Source of the DNA: Marinifilum sp. D714
Lineage (GTDB): Bacteria > Bacteroidota > Bacteroidia > Bacteroidales > Marinifilaceae
Length of the DNA stretch: 64,000 nucleotides
Assembly: GCF_030851345.1 (NCBI RefSeq)
Contig: NZ_JALPNU010000002.1
Location: 310,001 to 374,000 of the forward strand
Reading direction: 5' to 3'
Shown here: positions 26,628 through 34,935 of the stretch, in pieces
Layout of the letters: every line of letters begins with the position of its first letter
How positions within the stretch are numbered: the stretch's first letter is position 1
Position numbers and translations under genes: made by a program
Notes under the pieces: generated by a model
The model's input: the letters and a program-made list of their open reading frames with translations, nothing else
Database searches by the model: none
Told to the model about the DNA's origin: nothing

Positions 26628-28220
26628 TTAGGCTATGCTTTTGGTAATTTGGCTTAGAATTTTTCTTAATGCTTCCTCTTTGAATGGTTTACTAATAAAA
26701 TCATTCATTCCAGCATCCAAACAAGTTTGTTTGTCTTCCACAAAAGCATTTGCCGTTAATGCAATAATAAAAGCCTTGTCTATTTCAGGATGATCAGCTT
26801 CATAGCTTCTTATTTTTTGCGTAGCATTTAGGCCGTCTAAAACAGGCATTTGCATGTCCATTAGAATTACCTGATAGTTATTTTCTTTTTGCATCTCGAA
26901 TGCTTCCAGGCCATTTTTTGCTACATCGCACTGTAGGCCCATATGGCGCAAAGTAAGAACTGCTACTTTCTGGTTAATAGGGTTGTCTTCTGCTACAAGA
27001 ATTGATAATTGTCTTGGAATATCCACGTTTTCATTAATAAACATATCTGCCTCCTTGTCTTTGTATCCAAATTTTAGTTCAAACATAAACTCCGATCCAA
27101 CACCTGGTTCGCTTTCCAAATTGATTTTACCTCCCATTAGGTTGGTTAAATTCTTTGAAATAGCTAAGCCAAGACCAGTGCCTCCATATTGTCGGGTTGT
27201 TGAACTATCTGATTGAGTAAATTCGTTAAATAGTTTTTTCTGTGCGTCTTTCGAAATGCCTATTCCGGTATCTTTTATAGTAAAAAACAAAGATACATAT
27301 TGATTGTTTTTTTCGAGACATTTTACTGATATTAATACTGAGCCTTTATGTGTAAATTTAATCGCATTATTTGCGAGGTTCATTAATATTTGATTGAGTC
27401 TAAATGAATCTCCTAATAAATTCTTGGGTATGTCCTTGTCGACTTCAATGTTAAATACTATTCCTTTTTCAATTGCCTTAAAATTAAGTAAGTGGTAGAT
27501 TGTGTCCGTTAGTTGATTTATATCGAATACAATATTCTCAATTTCGATTTGTCCGGCTTCAATTTTCGAATAATCCAGAATGTCATTAATGATCTGCAAT
27601 AGGTTTTCGCCCGATGTAGTCATTACCTTCAACATGTCTTTTTGTTCGTCGTTCAACTCAGAATCCAATAGGAGTCTCGATAAACCCAGCATACCATTCA
27701 TTGGTGAGCGAATTTCGTGAGACATATTGGCTAAAAACATCGATTTAGCACTTGTTGCCTCCTCGGCTTTTTGTTTTTCAATAATTAATTCTTCATTTTT
27801 TCTTTCCAGGTATTCTAAAAGTGTATCAAGCTCTTTTCTCTGTCTATACAGATCAAGAAATACCTTTACTTTTCCTTGCAGTATTTCAGGAATAATAGGC
27901 TTTGGAATAAAATCAACAGCACCAGTTTCAATTCCTTTGATAATGTGCAAATCGCTTTGATGTATGGCTGAAACAAAAATAACAGGTAGGTATTTCGTTT
28001 TCTTACGCTGACGCATAAATTCAAGTGTTTCGTACCCATCCATACCTGGCATTTGAACATCTAGAATGGCCATTGCGAATTCTTCTTTGAGAGTTTGTTT
28101 TAAGGCATCTTCTCCTGATTCAGCTCTCACAAAATTAACGTCAAAATCGCTTAAAACCCTTTCTAAACTTACCAGGTTTTCAATTTTATCATCTACGATT
28201 AATATTTTGTCCTTTTTCAT
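26628..28220 (-). CDS. Soluble hybrid histidine kinase: REC-HisKA-HATPase-REC
   Basis: This 530-residue protein has four domains. An N-terminal receiver has phosphoacceptor Asp54 in AILDVQMPGMDGYE. A coiled linker leads to HisKA with FLANMSHEIRSPMNGMLG. The HATPase carries the N box (NLANNAIKFT) and G boxes (DTGIGIS, GTGLGLAIS). A C-terminal receiver has VILMDMQMPVLDG. No transmembrane or sensor domain is present, so the input is phosphotransfer to the first receiver, probably from the large membrane kinase encoded 18 bases upstream. The output may go to a soluble partner or to the methylation enzymes encoded downstream. I see no DNA-binding domain. Confidence 0.93.
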   Translation of the reverse strand: MKKDKILIVDDKIENLVSLERVLSDFDVNFVRAESGEDALKQTLKEEFAMAILDVQMPGMDGYETLEFMRQRKKTKYLPVIFVSAIHQSDLHIIKGIETGAVDFIPKPIIPEILQGKVKVFLDLYRQRKELDTLLEYLERKNEELIIEKQKAEEATSAKSMFLANMSHEIRSPMNGMLGLSRLLLDSELNDEQKDMLKVMTTSGENLLQIINDILDYSKIEAGQIEIENIVFDINQLTDTIYHLLNFKAIEKGIVFNIEVDKDIPKNLLGDSFRLNQILMNLANNAIKFTHKGSVLISVKCLEKNNQYVSLFFTIKDTGIGISKDAQKKLFNEFTQSDSSTTRQYGGTGLGLAISKNLTNLMGGKINLESEPGVGSEFMFELKFGYKDKEADMFINENVDIPRQLSILVAEDNPINQKVAVLTLRHMGLQCDVAKNGLEAFEMQKENNYQVILMDMQMPVLDGLNATQKIRSYEADHPEIDKAFIIALTANAFVEDKQTCLDAGMNDFISKPFKEEALRKILSQITKSIA

Positions 28221-28238
28221 TGGTTTCTAAAATCTTTT

Positions 28239-31200
28239 CTAATTATAAAGCCAAATTTTCAACATCGAGAACAATTTGTTTTCGTCTATAGGTTTCGATA
28301 AATAGTCATTTGCTCCTGAGGTAATGGCTTTCTGATAATCATCTTTCATGGCCTTGGCCGTTAAGCAGATGATTGGGACGTCTTTAATTCCAGGAGTTTT
28401 TCTAATAATATTCATAGCTTCATAGCCATCCATTTCTGGCATCATGATATCCATCAAGACCAAATCTATATTCTTGTTTTCTTTCAATACATCAATGGCA
28501 ATTTTACCATTTTCAGCTTCGAGCACGTCCATTTCTTTCTCTTCAAGAATCTTGCCTAAAGCAAAAATATTTCTGATTTCATCATCAACAACCAGTACTT
28601 TTTTTCCTTTAAAAATGGAATCATCAATTTCGGTAACCTTTACTTTCGGGTTTTCAGGAGCTGTTGTTGCAACCTGGTGCAAGAACAAACTAACTTCATC
28701 CATTAGGCGTTCATCCGATTTTAATCCTTTTAAGATTATCGAATTGGTGTATTTGCTTAATTCACGGTGTTCGTCACGACTTAATTCTTTGCCGGTATAA
28801 ATTATTGTATTCGGAATCTTGACTTTTTTTTCTGTAAGTTTTGCCAAAAGTTCATTTCCGGTAATATCTGGTAAGCCTAAATCCAATACAATGCAATCGT
28901 ACTTTTGAGTCGAAATCAATTGCAGAGCTTCTTTTCCTGTGTTGGTTTCTTCAATTTGAACATTGGTTGGTGTAAGAATGCTCTTAATCAATTGTCGGGT
29001 TACATCATCGTCCTCAATTACCAAAATTTTTTGCGATTCGGTAAAAAGTTGAGTTTTCATTTTATCGATTGCCTGGGTAATATTTGTTGCATTAACAGTA
29101 GGTAAATCATTGATATTTCTTTCAAGAATTCCTTCTACCGGATTTATAATATGCATTGGAAGTTTTGAAGCATAAGCATGCAATCTTAGTGGATCGAGCA
29201 CAGCTTCTCCTTTTTCCATAAGCAGGTCTAAACCAACAATAACTGCCGATGGCTGATGTGATTCTATGAGCTGTATTGCATCGGGAATATTGGCAGCTAC
29301 CAAAGCATGAAAGCTATTGTTATGAATTTGATAATATAAATTTGTAGCTTCTTCCTTATTTGGATGGATAAGTACAACACTTGAACCATTTTGAGGCACA
29401 TCTCTGTCATCGTCAATAAACTTAGGAAGTACAACTGCTTGGTTAGCATTATCTATTTTTATTTCTTCTTCCTTTTTAGTCGGATTGTTCTTGATTGATG
29501 TTTTAGTTGATTGCTTTACTGGAACAAAAAGAGTAAAGCTTGATCCTTTATTCACTTCACTTTCTAAGTGTATTTCACCACCAAGCATTCTTGCCAGTTC
29601 TTTCGAGATAGAAAGACCTAATCCTGTTCCACCATATTTTCTGGAAGTACTGCCATCAGCTTGTTGAAATGCTTCAAATATTGCTTCTTTTTTCTCTGGA
29701 GGAATACCTACACCTGTATCTGTCACGCAAATTGAACAAACTTCTGTCGATTTAAGATCATTTCTCCATAATTTAGAATCACCATTTACGCGTTGCATTG
29801 ATACTCGAATAGAGCCTTTTGAGGTGAATTTAAAGGCATTGGATAACAGGTTTTTGATGATTTGACTCAATCTAAGTTGATCGGTTTCAATTGTATTAGG
29901 AAAATCATCAGAAACATCAACATGAAAATCGATTCCTTTCTTTTCTGCTTGATGTTTAAAATCCATTAAAATTTCACTCTTTACATCCAAAGGACTTACC
30001 TGTGCCATTTCAATGGTCATTTTTCCAGCTTCGATTTTTGACAAGTCTAGAATTTCATTGATCAATTGAAGCAAGTCTTTTCCACTTTTATTGATAATTT
30101 TTGCAGATTCAATATCTTCTGGCGTAAGATTTCCATTTTTGTTTTTTACCAACATTCCCGATAAAATAAGCAAGCTATTAAGCGGTGTGCGCAATTCATG
30201 CGACATATTGGCCAGAAAATCTGATTTGTATTGACTTGCTTGCTCAAGTTCACGAGCTTTTGTTTCCAGTTTTTCGTGAGCATGGGAAAGCCCTGAATTT
30301 TTTTGTTCAATTTCTTCTTTTTGAATCTCAAGTTGATTGGTTCTTTCTTCAAGCTCTTCGTTGGCAACTCTTAATTCTTCTTGTTGAACTTGTAGTTTCT
30401 TTTCGTTCTCGGTTAAGATACTTGTTTGTTCGGCAAGCTCTTCATTTGCAACACGAAGTTCTTCTTGCTGAACTTGAAGTTCGCTAGCTTGCTCTTGCGT
30501 TGTTTTTAATAATGTTTCAAGCTTTACACGTGCAAGAGTAGAAGCGATTTTAACTGTAATACTATCTGCTACAGCTTTTATAAAATCAATTTCCGGATTG
30601 GTAATGGTTTTACTTGCCGCCAGCTCCATAACTCCCCAAAGCACATTATTATAGACTAAAGGTACTAGAACAATATTGGTTGGTATCATTTCTCCGGTTC
30701 CGGAGAAAATTGAAAAATAATCAGCAGGAACATCTTTTATATGACCAAACTTATGTGTTTTGGCAGTTTGTCCTACTAAACCATGTCCAAGCCTAATATT
30801 TTTGTATTGATTTTTATCAGGAATCCCAACAGAAGCGGATAGGCTTAAGACTTCTTGCTCTTCAGAGTACACATAAATTGCACCTAATTCAGCCTTTAAG
30901 AAATCTGTCATATAATGTAATGCTTTATCTGCTACTTCATTTAAATTATGATCGCCTTGTAGCTCCTTATTTAAGTTGTTCACACCTGACCTGAACCATA
31001 AAGCTGCGTCATTTTGAGCTTTAGAATGTTTTAAAGTATTTACCATCTGGTTTAATGAAATCGATAATTCATCCTCATTTGATTTAGGAATTAAGCTGAT
31101 TCCGAGGTCTCCGTTCGCTACTTTTTTAGTGTGGGCAACAACATTTTGAAAATCCGTTTGAATACTTTTAAAAGATTTGGCCAGTGCACCAATTTCATCT

Positions 31201-31988
31201 TGAGTTACAATACTTAACGGTTGGCGATAGTTTCCTTTTGCTATTTGGTGGAAATTATCAACCATTTCTTTTACAGGCATTGTGATTGATCTGGAAATGT
31301 AACGCGATAAGATCAGAAATAAAATACCTATTGATATAGAGATAATTAGCATTGCCCAAATTAGTGCTGAATTTATTTTATGGGATAAGAAATTAACTTC
31401 AAGACTAATATCGGAATAATGATTTTGAATAAACTCTAAATTTGATTGTAAACGGGTTATATCTAGTTTTTTATCACTTTTTAGGAGTTGATTTTTAATT
31501 TGTTCAGTTAGCTCTATAGTTTTTAGTGAGTGAATTCTTGAATTGTTCAACTCTTGGTTGTTGAGCATGTTTAATAATCTAAATCGAGATACAAAAAGAG
31601 TTGCATTTTCATATTCATGGTTGTATACTTCAGGAAATCTTTGGAACAAATAGCTTGCAATTTCATCATTGGTCTTACTAGCATAATCATCTTGTAATCT
31701 TAAAAAGTCTGATACAAGTTGGTTAGAACGATCAATATAAAAAGCAGATAGCTCTCTGTATTTAGTTTCTTTGGTAAGTTGATATTGGTAAAAATTATCA
31801 ATACCATTTTGCAATAAACTTTCATGCTCGCGCAAGCCATTAATTATGATGTTCAGTGTACTGCTGGTTTTAAAGAAAAAGTTTGAGGTTAAGCTTAGTA
31901 CCAGAATACTTAATAAAGTTAAAATCGTTAAAAGTAGAAGTTTGGATTTTATACTCCAATCCCTAAACTTTCTGATGATAAAATGCAT
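28239..31988 (-). CDS. Large membrane hybrid histidine kinase: 4HB-HAMP-GAF-coil-HisKA-HATPase-3 REC
   Basis: This 1,249-residue protein begins with a membrane helix (LLLLTILTLLSILVLSLTS), a helical extracytoplasmic sensor (residues about 35-205), a second helix and a HAMP domain (SRSITMPVKEMVDNF). A GAF domain follows (about 340-500), then a coiled coil in which LQVQQEELRVANEEL is repeated. HisKA (FLANMSHELRTPLNSLL) and HATPase (GTGLGLSIS) come next. Three receiver-like domains end the protein; the first (GSSVVLIHPNKEEA... AVIVGLDLL) lacks the canonical pattern and looks inactive, while the other two have IVLDLGLPD and LVLMDIMMPEMDG. It is the first gene of the kinase-kinase-cheR-cheB operon. 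Confidence 0.92.
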   Translation of the reverse strand: MHFIIRKFRDWSIKSKLLLLTILTLLSILVLSLTSNFFFKTSSTLNIIINGLREHESLLQNGIDNFYQYQLTKETKYRELSAFYIDRSNQLVSDFLRLQDDYASKTNDEIASYLFQRFPEVYNHEYENATLFVSRFRLLNMLNNQELNNSRIHSLKTIELTEQIKNQLLKSDKKLDITRLQSNLEFIQNHYSDISLEVNFLSHKINSALIWAMLIISISIGILFLILSRYISRSITMPVKEMVDNFHQIAKGNYRQPLSIVTQDEIGALAKSFKSIQTDFQNVVAHTKKVANGDLGISLIPKSNEDELSISLNQMVNTLKHSKAQNDAALWFRSGVNNLNKELQGDHNLNEVADKALHYMTDFLKAELGAIYVYSEEQEVLSLSASVGIPDKNQYKNIRLGHGLVGQTAKTHKFGHIKDVPADYFSIFSGTGEMIPTNIVLVPLVYNNVLWGVMELAASKTITNPEIDFIKAVADSITVKIASTLARVKLETLLKTTQEQASELQVQQEELRVANEELAEQTSILTENEKKLQVQQEELRVANEELEERTNQLEIQKEEIEQKNSGLSHAHEKLETKARELEQASQYKSDFLANMSHELRTPLNSLLILSGMLVKNKNGNLTPEDIESAKIINKSGKDLLQLINEILDLSKIEAGKMTIEMAQVSPLDVKSEILMDFKHQAEKKGIDFHVDVSDDFPNTIETDQLRLSQIIKNLLSNAFKFTSKGSIRVSMQRVNGDSKLWRNDLKSTEVCSICVTDTGVGIPPEKKEAIFEAFQQADGSTSRKYGGTGLGLSISKELARMLGGEIHLESEVNKGSSFTLFVPVKQSTKTSIKNNPTKKEEEIKIDNANQAVVLPKFIDDDRDVPQNGSSVVLIHPNKEEATNLYYQIHNNSFHALVAANIPDAIQLIESHQPSAVIVGLDLLMEKGEAVLDPLRLHAYASKLPMHIINPVEGILERNINDLPTVNATNITQAIDKMKTQLFTESQKILVIEDDDVTRQLIKSILTPTNVQIEETNTGKEALQLISTQKYDCIVLDLGLPDITGNELLAKLTEKKVKIPNTIIYTGKELSRDEHRELSKYTNSIILKGLKSDERLMDEVSLFLHQVATTAPENPKVKVTEIDDSIFKGKKVLVVDDEIRNIFALGKILEEKEMDVLEAENGKIAIDVLKENKNIDLVLMDIMMPEMDGYEAMNIIRKTPGIKDVPIICLTAKAMKDDYQKAITSGANDYLSKPIDENKLFSMLKIWLYN

Positions 31989-32210
31989 AATATCTTTGTG
32001 TATTTGAGTTTTAAGTGTTAAAAAGAGATTTGATTTTTTTAATCTCGGTGATGTTACGATTTTTCTAGTGAATGGTTACTTTTTTAGTGTGAATAAATGA
32101 TATTTTTCCGTAAATTTTAATGCAAGGTTAAAAATGTCTTTTTCATTTGGTTAGAATTATAGAAATTATACAAAAGCCGACAAGTATTTTGTTAATAAAA
32201 TGTTATTAGG

Positions 32211-32242
32211 TTTGGATAATGAATAGATATGCAATAGGTTTG
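32211..32242 (+). promoter_or_regulatory. Bacteroidota-type promoter for the lipoprotein/PepSY-like operon
   Basis: TTTG (32211-32214), a 20-base spacer and TAGGTTTG (32235-32242) match the -33/-7 consensus well. Transcription would start near 32250, about 40 bases before the ATG at 32291. The rest of the 302-base gap 31989-32290 must hold the promoter of the divergent kinase operon; I cannot place it. Confidence 0.7.
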
Positions 32243-32290
32243 TTAAAAACAAACAAAATCAAACAACTAAATTAATCCTTAATCCAAAAA

Positions 32291-32818
32291 ATGATGAAAT
32301 ACTTAAGTTTATTGGCAATATGTCTTATGATGTTGTCATGTAATTCAGTTCAAAAGGAAAAGACTGAAAAGAAAGAAGTTGCTCAAATCAAACAAGCTGC
32401 TTTAACAATTGAGCAAGTGATGCAAACTGCTGCCGATAATGTTGGCAAGGAAGTTTACTTTCAAGGTACCGTAAATCACGTTTGCGCTCACTCAGGCAAG
32501 CGTTGTATTCTAAAAACTGCCGATGGCAAGTTATCTATTAGAGTTGAAGCAACTGGTAAATTGGAAGGGTTTACAAAAGAACTTGCCGGAAACGACCTTA
32601 CTGTAACAGGAACTTTACGAGAAAAGAGATTGGATACTGACTATATCGACAAATGGGAAGCTGATGTGAAAGCAAAACATGTTGATGAGGAAAAAGGAGA
32701 ACACTGCAGCTCTGAAATGGCTAACATAAAAGAGATGCGTGACTGGATGAAAGAAAATAACAAAGATTATTATGCAATCTACTATGTAGACGGAACAGCT
32801 TATGAAATTGTGGAGTAA
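32291..32818 (+). CDS. Lipoprotein with OB-fold-like domain and CxxxxxxC motif
   Basis: This 175-residue protein has a lipoprotein signal ending in MLSC, so Cys17 is the lipidation site; the next residues are Asn-Ser. After a Lys/Glu-rich linker, residues about 38-130 look like a small beta-barrel of the OB/tRNA-anti-like type (GKEVYFQGTVNHVCAHSGKRCILKT, LTVTGTLREKRL). Cys65 and Cys72, with His63 and His67 nearby, form a compact cluster that could bind a metal or haem or form a disulfide. A further Cys lies in GEHCSSEM. Its last 17 bases overlap the next gene, so the two products probably act together at the envelope. Confidence 0.78.
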   Translation: MMKYLSLLAICLMMLSCNSVQKEKTEKKEVAQIKQAALTIEQVMQTAADNVGKEVYFQGTVNHVCAHSGKRCILKTADGKLSIRVEATGKLEGFTKELAGNDLTVTGTLREKRLDTDYIDKWEADVKAKHVDEEKGEHCSSEMANIKEMRDWMKENNKDYYAIYYVDGTAYEIVE

Positions 32819-33347
32819 GAAATTTTGGAGAAAATGGCTTAGATTGATTCATCGTGATTTGGGCTATTTTTTTGTAGGGATAACTATTATTTATGCGGTT
32901 TCGGGAATCATTTTGAATCATAAAAAAAATGGAGAAGATCCGGCATACCGTACCATCAAGCAGAATTATAAACTGGAAGCCAATTTAAGTCCGGATCGAC
33001 TAAAAACTTATTGGGGGAATAATTTCGTGGATTATCAATTGAATAGAATTATTCCTAATTCCGAAAATTACGATGTTTATTTAAAGGGTGGTTTAGGTAA
33101 ATACGACCCTATGAGTGGAGAATTGGAATTTGAGGTGTATGAGAAAAAGCAGTGGGTTTATTTTATGAATAAACTTCATTACAATAGCAAAAAGGGTTGG
33201 ACTCTTATGGCTGATATTTTTGCTGTTGCCATGCTTTTATTTGCACTCTCGGGCATGTTTATGGTCCCGGGTAAAAAAGGTATTACAGGAAGAGGGAAGT
33301 GGTTAATGGCCATAGGTATTATCCTCCCTTTCCTATTTTTCCTATAA
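32802..33347 (+). CDS. PepSY-associated membrane protein
   Basis: This 181-residue protein has a first membrane helix after a basic amphipathic start (RKWLRLIHRDLGYFFVGITIIYAVSGIILNH). That HRDLG...SGIxLNH pattern is typical of PepSY-TM proteins; the histidines could coordinate haem. A periplasmic part of about 90 residues follows, with KYDPMSGELEFEVYEKKQWVYFMNKLHY. A return helix reads LMADIFAVAMLLFALSGMFM, and a final hydrophobic tail ends the chain. In Bacteroidota such proteins occur near iron and redox genes. Translation is coupled to the upstream lipoprotein by a 17-base overlap; a perfect terminator follows. Confidence 0.82.
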   Translation: MKLWSKKFWRKWLRLIHRDLGYFFVGITIIYAVSGIILNHKKNGEDPAYRTIKQNYKLEANLSPDRLKTYWGNNFVDYQLNRIIPNSENYDVYLKGGLGKYDPMSGELEFEVYEKKQWVYFMNKLHYNSKKGWTLMADIFAVAMLLFALSGMFMVPGKKGITGRGKWLMAIGIILPFLFFL

Positions 33348-33352
33348 AAATG

Positions 33353-33380
33353 AGGTGCTGAGAAATCAGCACCTTTTTTT
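33353..33380 (+). terminator. Rho-independent terminator after PepSY-associated gene
   Basis: AGGTGCTGA (33353-33361), loop GAAA and TCAGCACCT (33366-33374), followed by a T-run. The stem is perfect with a GNRA tetraloop. Confidence 0.93.
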
Positions 33381-33511
33381 ATGCAAATTCATAAATTGTC
33401 AGGAAGATTCCTTTGGAATGATAATTGATCAAAGAAGGCGAAAACAATTAATGACTATTTTATCAATCAAAATAATCCGTTAAATTGTCAAGCCTTAAAA
33501 ACATTAGTACC

Positions 33512-34555
33512 ATGAATAAAATACTACTAGCCCTAATTTTAGTTCTGATGCAGTTTAGTTCAATGAGTCAGAATAAAGAATTGAAAAAATTGTATTCGAA
33601 AGGGAAATACGATCAGTTAATAGAGAAAGCTCAAACCTTATTGATTGAGAATGATTCTGATCCTGATTTAAACTCGATTTTAGGAAGAGCTTATACCAAT
33701 TCAAAGCAGTTTACCAAGGCCATTCCATATCTTGAGAAATCGATGTTAAGCGATTCTGCCAGCGAAGAAATTAAGGCTCTTAGTAAGGCTTATTTGGCCA
33801 AATGCTATTTTGTAACTGGCGATAAACAAAAAGCGATTACTTATCTAAAAGAATGTCAGAATGTCAGAACTTCCAAGGAGGCAAGTAAATATGCATACCG
33901 TTACCTAAATTTGTTTCAAACAGGAGTTTATTATCAAACTTGGGAAGTTGTGGAATCCGAAAAAATAAGATTTCATTTTCAGGATAGGCAAAAATTACAA
34001 AATGCCGATACTTATATGGAGCGCCTAAAAGTAAATTATAATAGGATGGCATCATTTTATGGAATTGATACTCCGAAAAAAGTAGATGTATTTGTTTGGC
34101 ATGATAGGGATGAGGCCTTTCGTAAGTTTAATCGACCTTTAGGATTTTCTAATTCAGATCTATGTATTGTGAATGTTTGGGATCAGCAAGAAAAGGATCA
34201 CGAATTGTGCCATATGCTAACCAAAATGGTATTAAAACCAAAATCTAAAAGCATGTTATTGGATAAAGGTTTGGCTGTGTATTTCGATACCATGGATAAA
34301 AATCTTTTTGCAATTGCAAGAAAACGAGTGCCAAAAGAGAAATTTTCACTTCTTGAATTGTGGGAACAACCTACCAGGTACGAGCGCGACTTAAGTTATC
34401 CGGTTGGAGCTGCTTTTATTGAATTCTTGTTGAATAAAGCAGGAAAAACCAAGCTGAAAAAACTTTTGGAAAATCAAACCATAAAGAATGGGAGAGAGGT
34501 TTATCCTGATTTCGAGAAGTTGGTAAATACTTTTGAGGCAATGTTAATGAGATAA
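33512..34555 (+). CDS. Secreted TPR protein with peptidase-MA-like (HExxH) domain
   Basis: I start at ATG 33512, which begins a clean signal peptide (MNKILLALILVLMQFSSMSQ); an upstream TTG at 33485 would spoil it. The mature 347-residue protein has TPR-like helices at about residues 25-135 (LNSILGRAYTNSKQFTKAIPYLEKSM). A gluzincin-like domain follows with HELCH at residues 230-234. In the family, a downstream EGLA supplies the third zinc ligand; here the phrase is DKGLAVYF (251-258), so the expected Glu is Lys252. It may be an inactive or altered metallopeptidase acting in the periplasm. It is monocistronic, between two perfect terminators. Confidence 0.75.
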   Translation: MNKILLALILVLMQFSSMSQNKELKKLYSKGKYDQLIEKAQTLLIENDSDPDLNSILGRAYTNSKQFTKAIPYLEKSMLSDSASEEIKALSKAYLAKCYFVTGDKQKAITYLKECQNVRTSKEASKYAYRYLNLFQTGVYYQTWEVVESEKIRFHFQDRQKLQNADTYMERLKVNYNRMASFYGIDTPKKVDVFVWHDRDEAFRKFNRPLGFSNSDLCIVNVWDQQEKDHELCHMLTKMVLKPKSKSMLLDKGLAVYFDTMDKNLFAIARKRVPKEKFSLLELWEQPTRYERDLSYPVGAAFIEFLLNKAGKTKLKKLLENQTIKNGREVYPDFEKLVNTFEAMLMR

Positions 34556-34571
34556 ATTAAAAACGATAGAA

Positions 34572-34606
34572 AAATACCCTTTGCATGCTTGCAAAGGGTA
34601 TTTTTT
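34572..34606 (+). terminator. Strong terminator, first unit of a repeat array
   Basis: AAATACCCTTTGCA (34572-34585), loop TGCT and TGCAAAGGGTATTT (34590-34603) form a perfect 14-bp stem followed by Ts. It lies 16 bases after the stop of the HExxH protein gene. It is also unit 0 of the 42-bp array that follows. Confidence 0.93.
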
Positions 34607-34865
34607 CACAAAAGAATATACTTCTCACTCATGCGAAGCATTTTTTATTTCTGTAGAATATATTTCTCATATATGCAAACTATGTTTTATTATAAAAAAA
34701 TATGCATTGCAGACTTGCAAAGCATATTCTACTACAAAATAATATACTTCACATGCTTGCAAAGTGTGCTCTACCGGAATTGAATGTACTTTACACGCTT
34801 ACGAAGCTTATTTCACTACAGAAAAAAGTGCTTTGCAAGCTTGTAATCTATATTTTTTCATTTTA
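34572..34865 (+). repeat. 42-bp array of seven terminator-like units
   Basis: Starting from the perfect terminator at 34572, similar units begin at 34614, 34656, 34698, 34740, 34782 and 34824, an exact 42-base period. Each repeats the layout of left arm, 4-base loop, right arm and T-rich tail. By eye, the 14-base arms pair at 14/14 positions in the first unit, 12/14 in the fourth and 7-10/14 in the rest, so most copies have lost the stem. An open frame through it (34589-34783) is an effect of the period and has no protein character. Confidence 0.85.
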
Positions 34866-34871
34866 GCACAG

Positions 34872-34907
34872 AAAAAACCGTTCTGATTATTAAAATCAAA
34901 ACGGTTT
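34872..34907 (-). terminator. Rho-independent terminator after ABC permease gene
   Basis: AAACCGTT (34875-34882) pairs with AACGGTTT (34900-34907), with a further TGAT/ATCA pairing inside. On the minus strand it ends in six Ts, 28 bases beyond the permease stop. Confidence 0.85.
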
Positions 34908-34935
34908 GGTGTGTTTGTAAAGGTATTGGGTTAAA

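Noticed and set aside
34589-34783. 64-codon plus-strand frame over the terminator array
   Set aside because: It lies inside decayed terminator units and begins within the terminator stem; its cysteine and tyrosine-rich sequence is an effect of AT-rich repeats.
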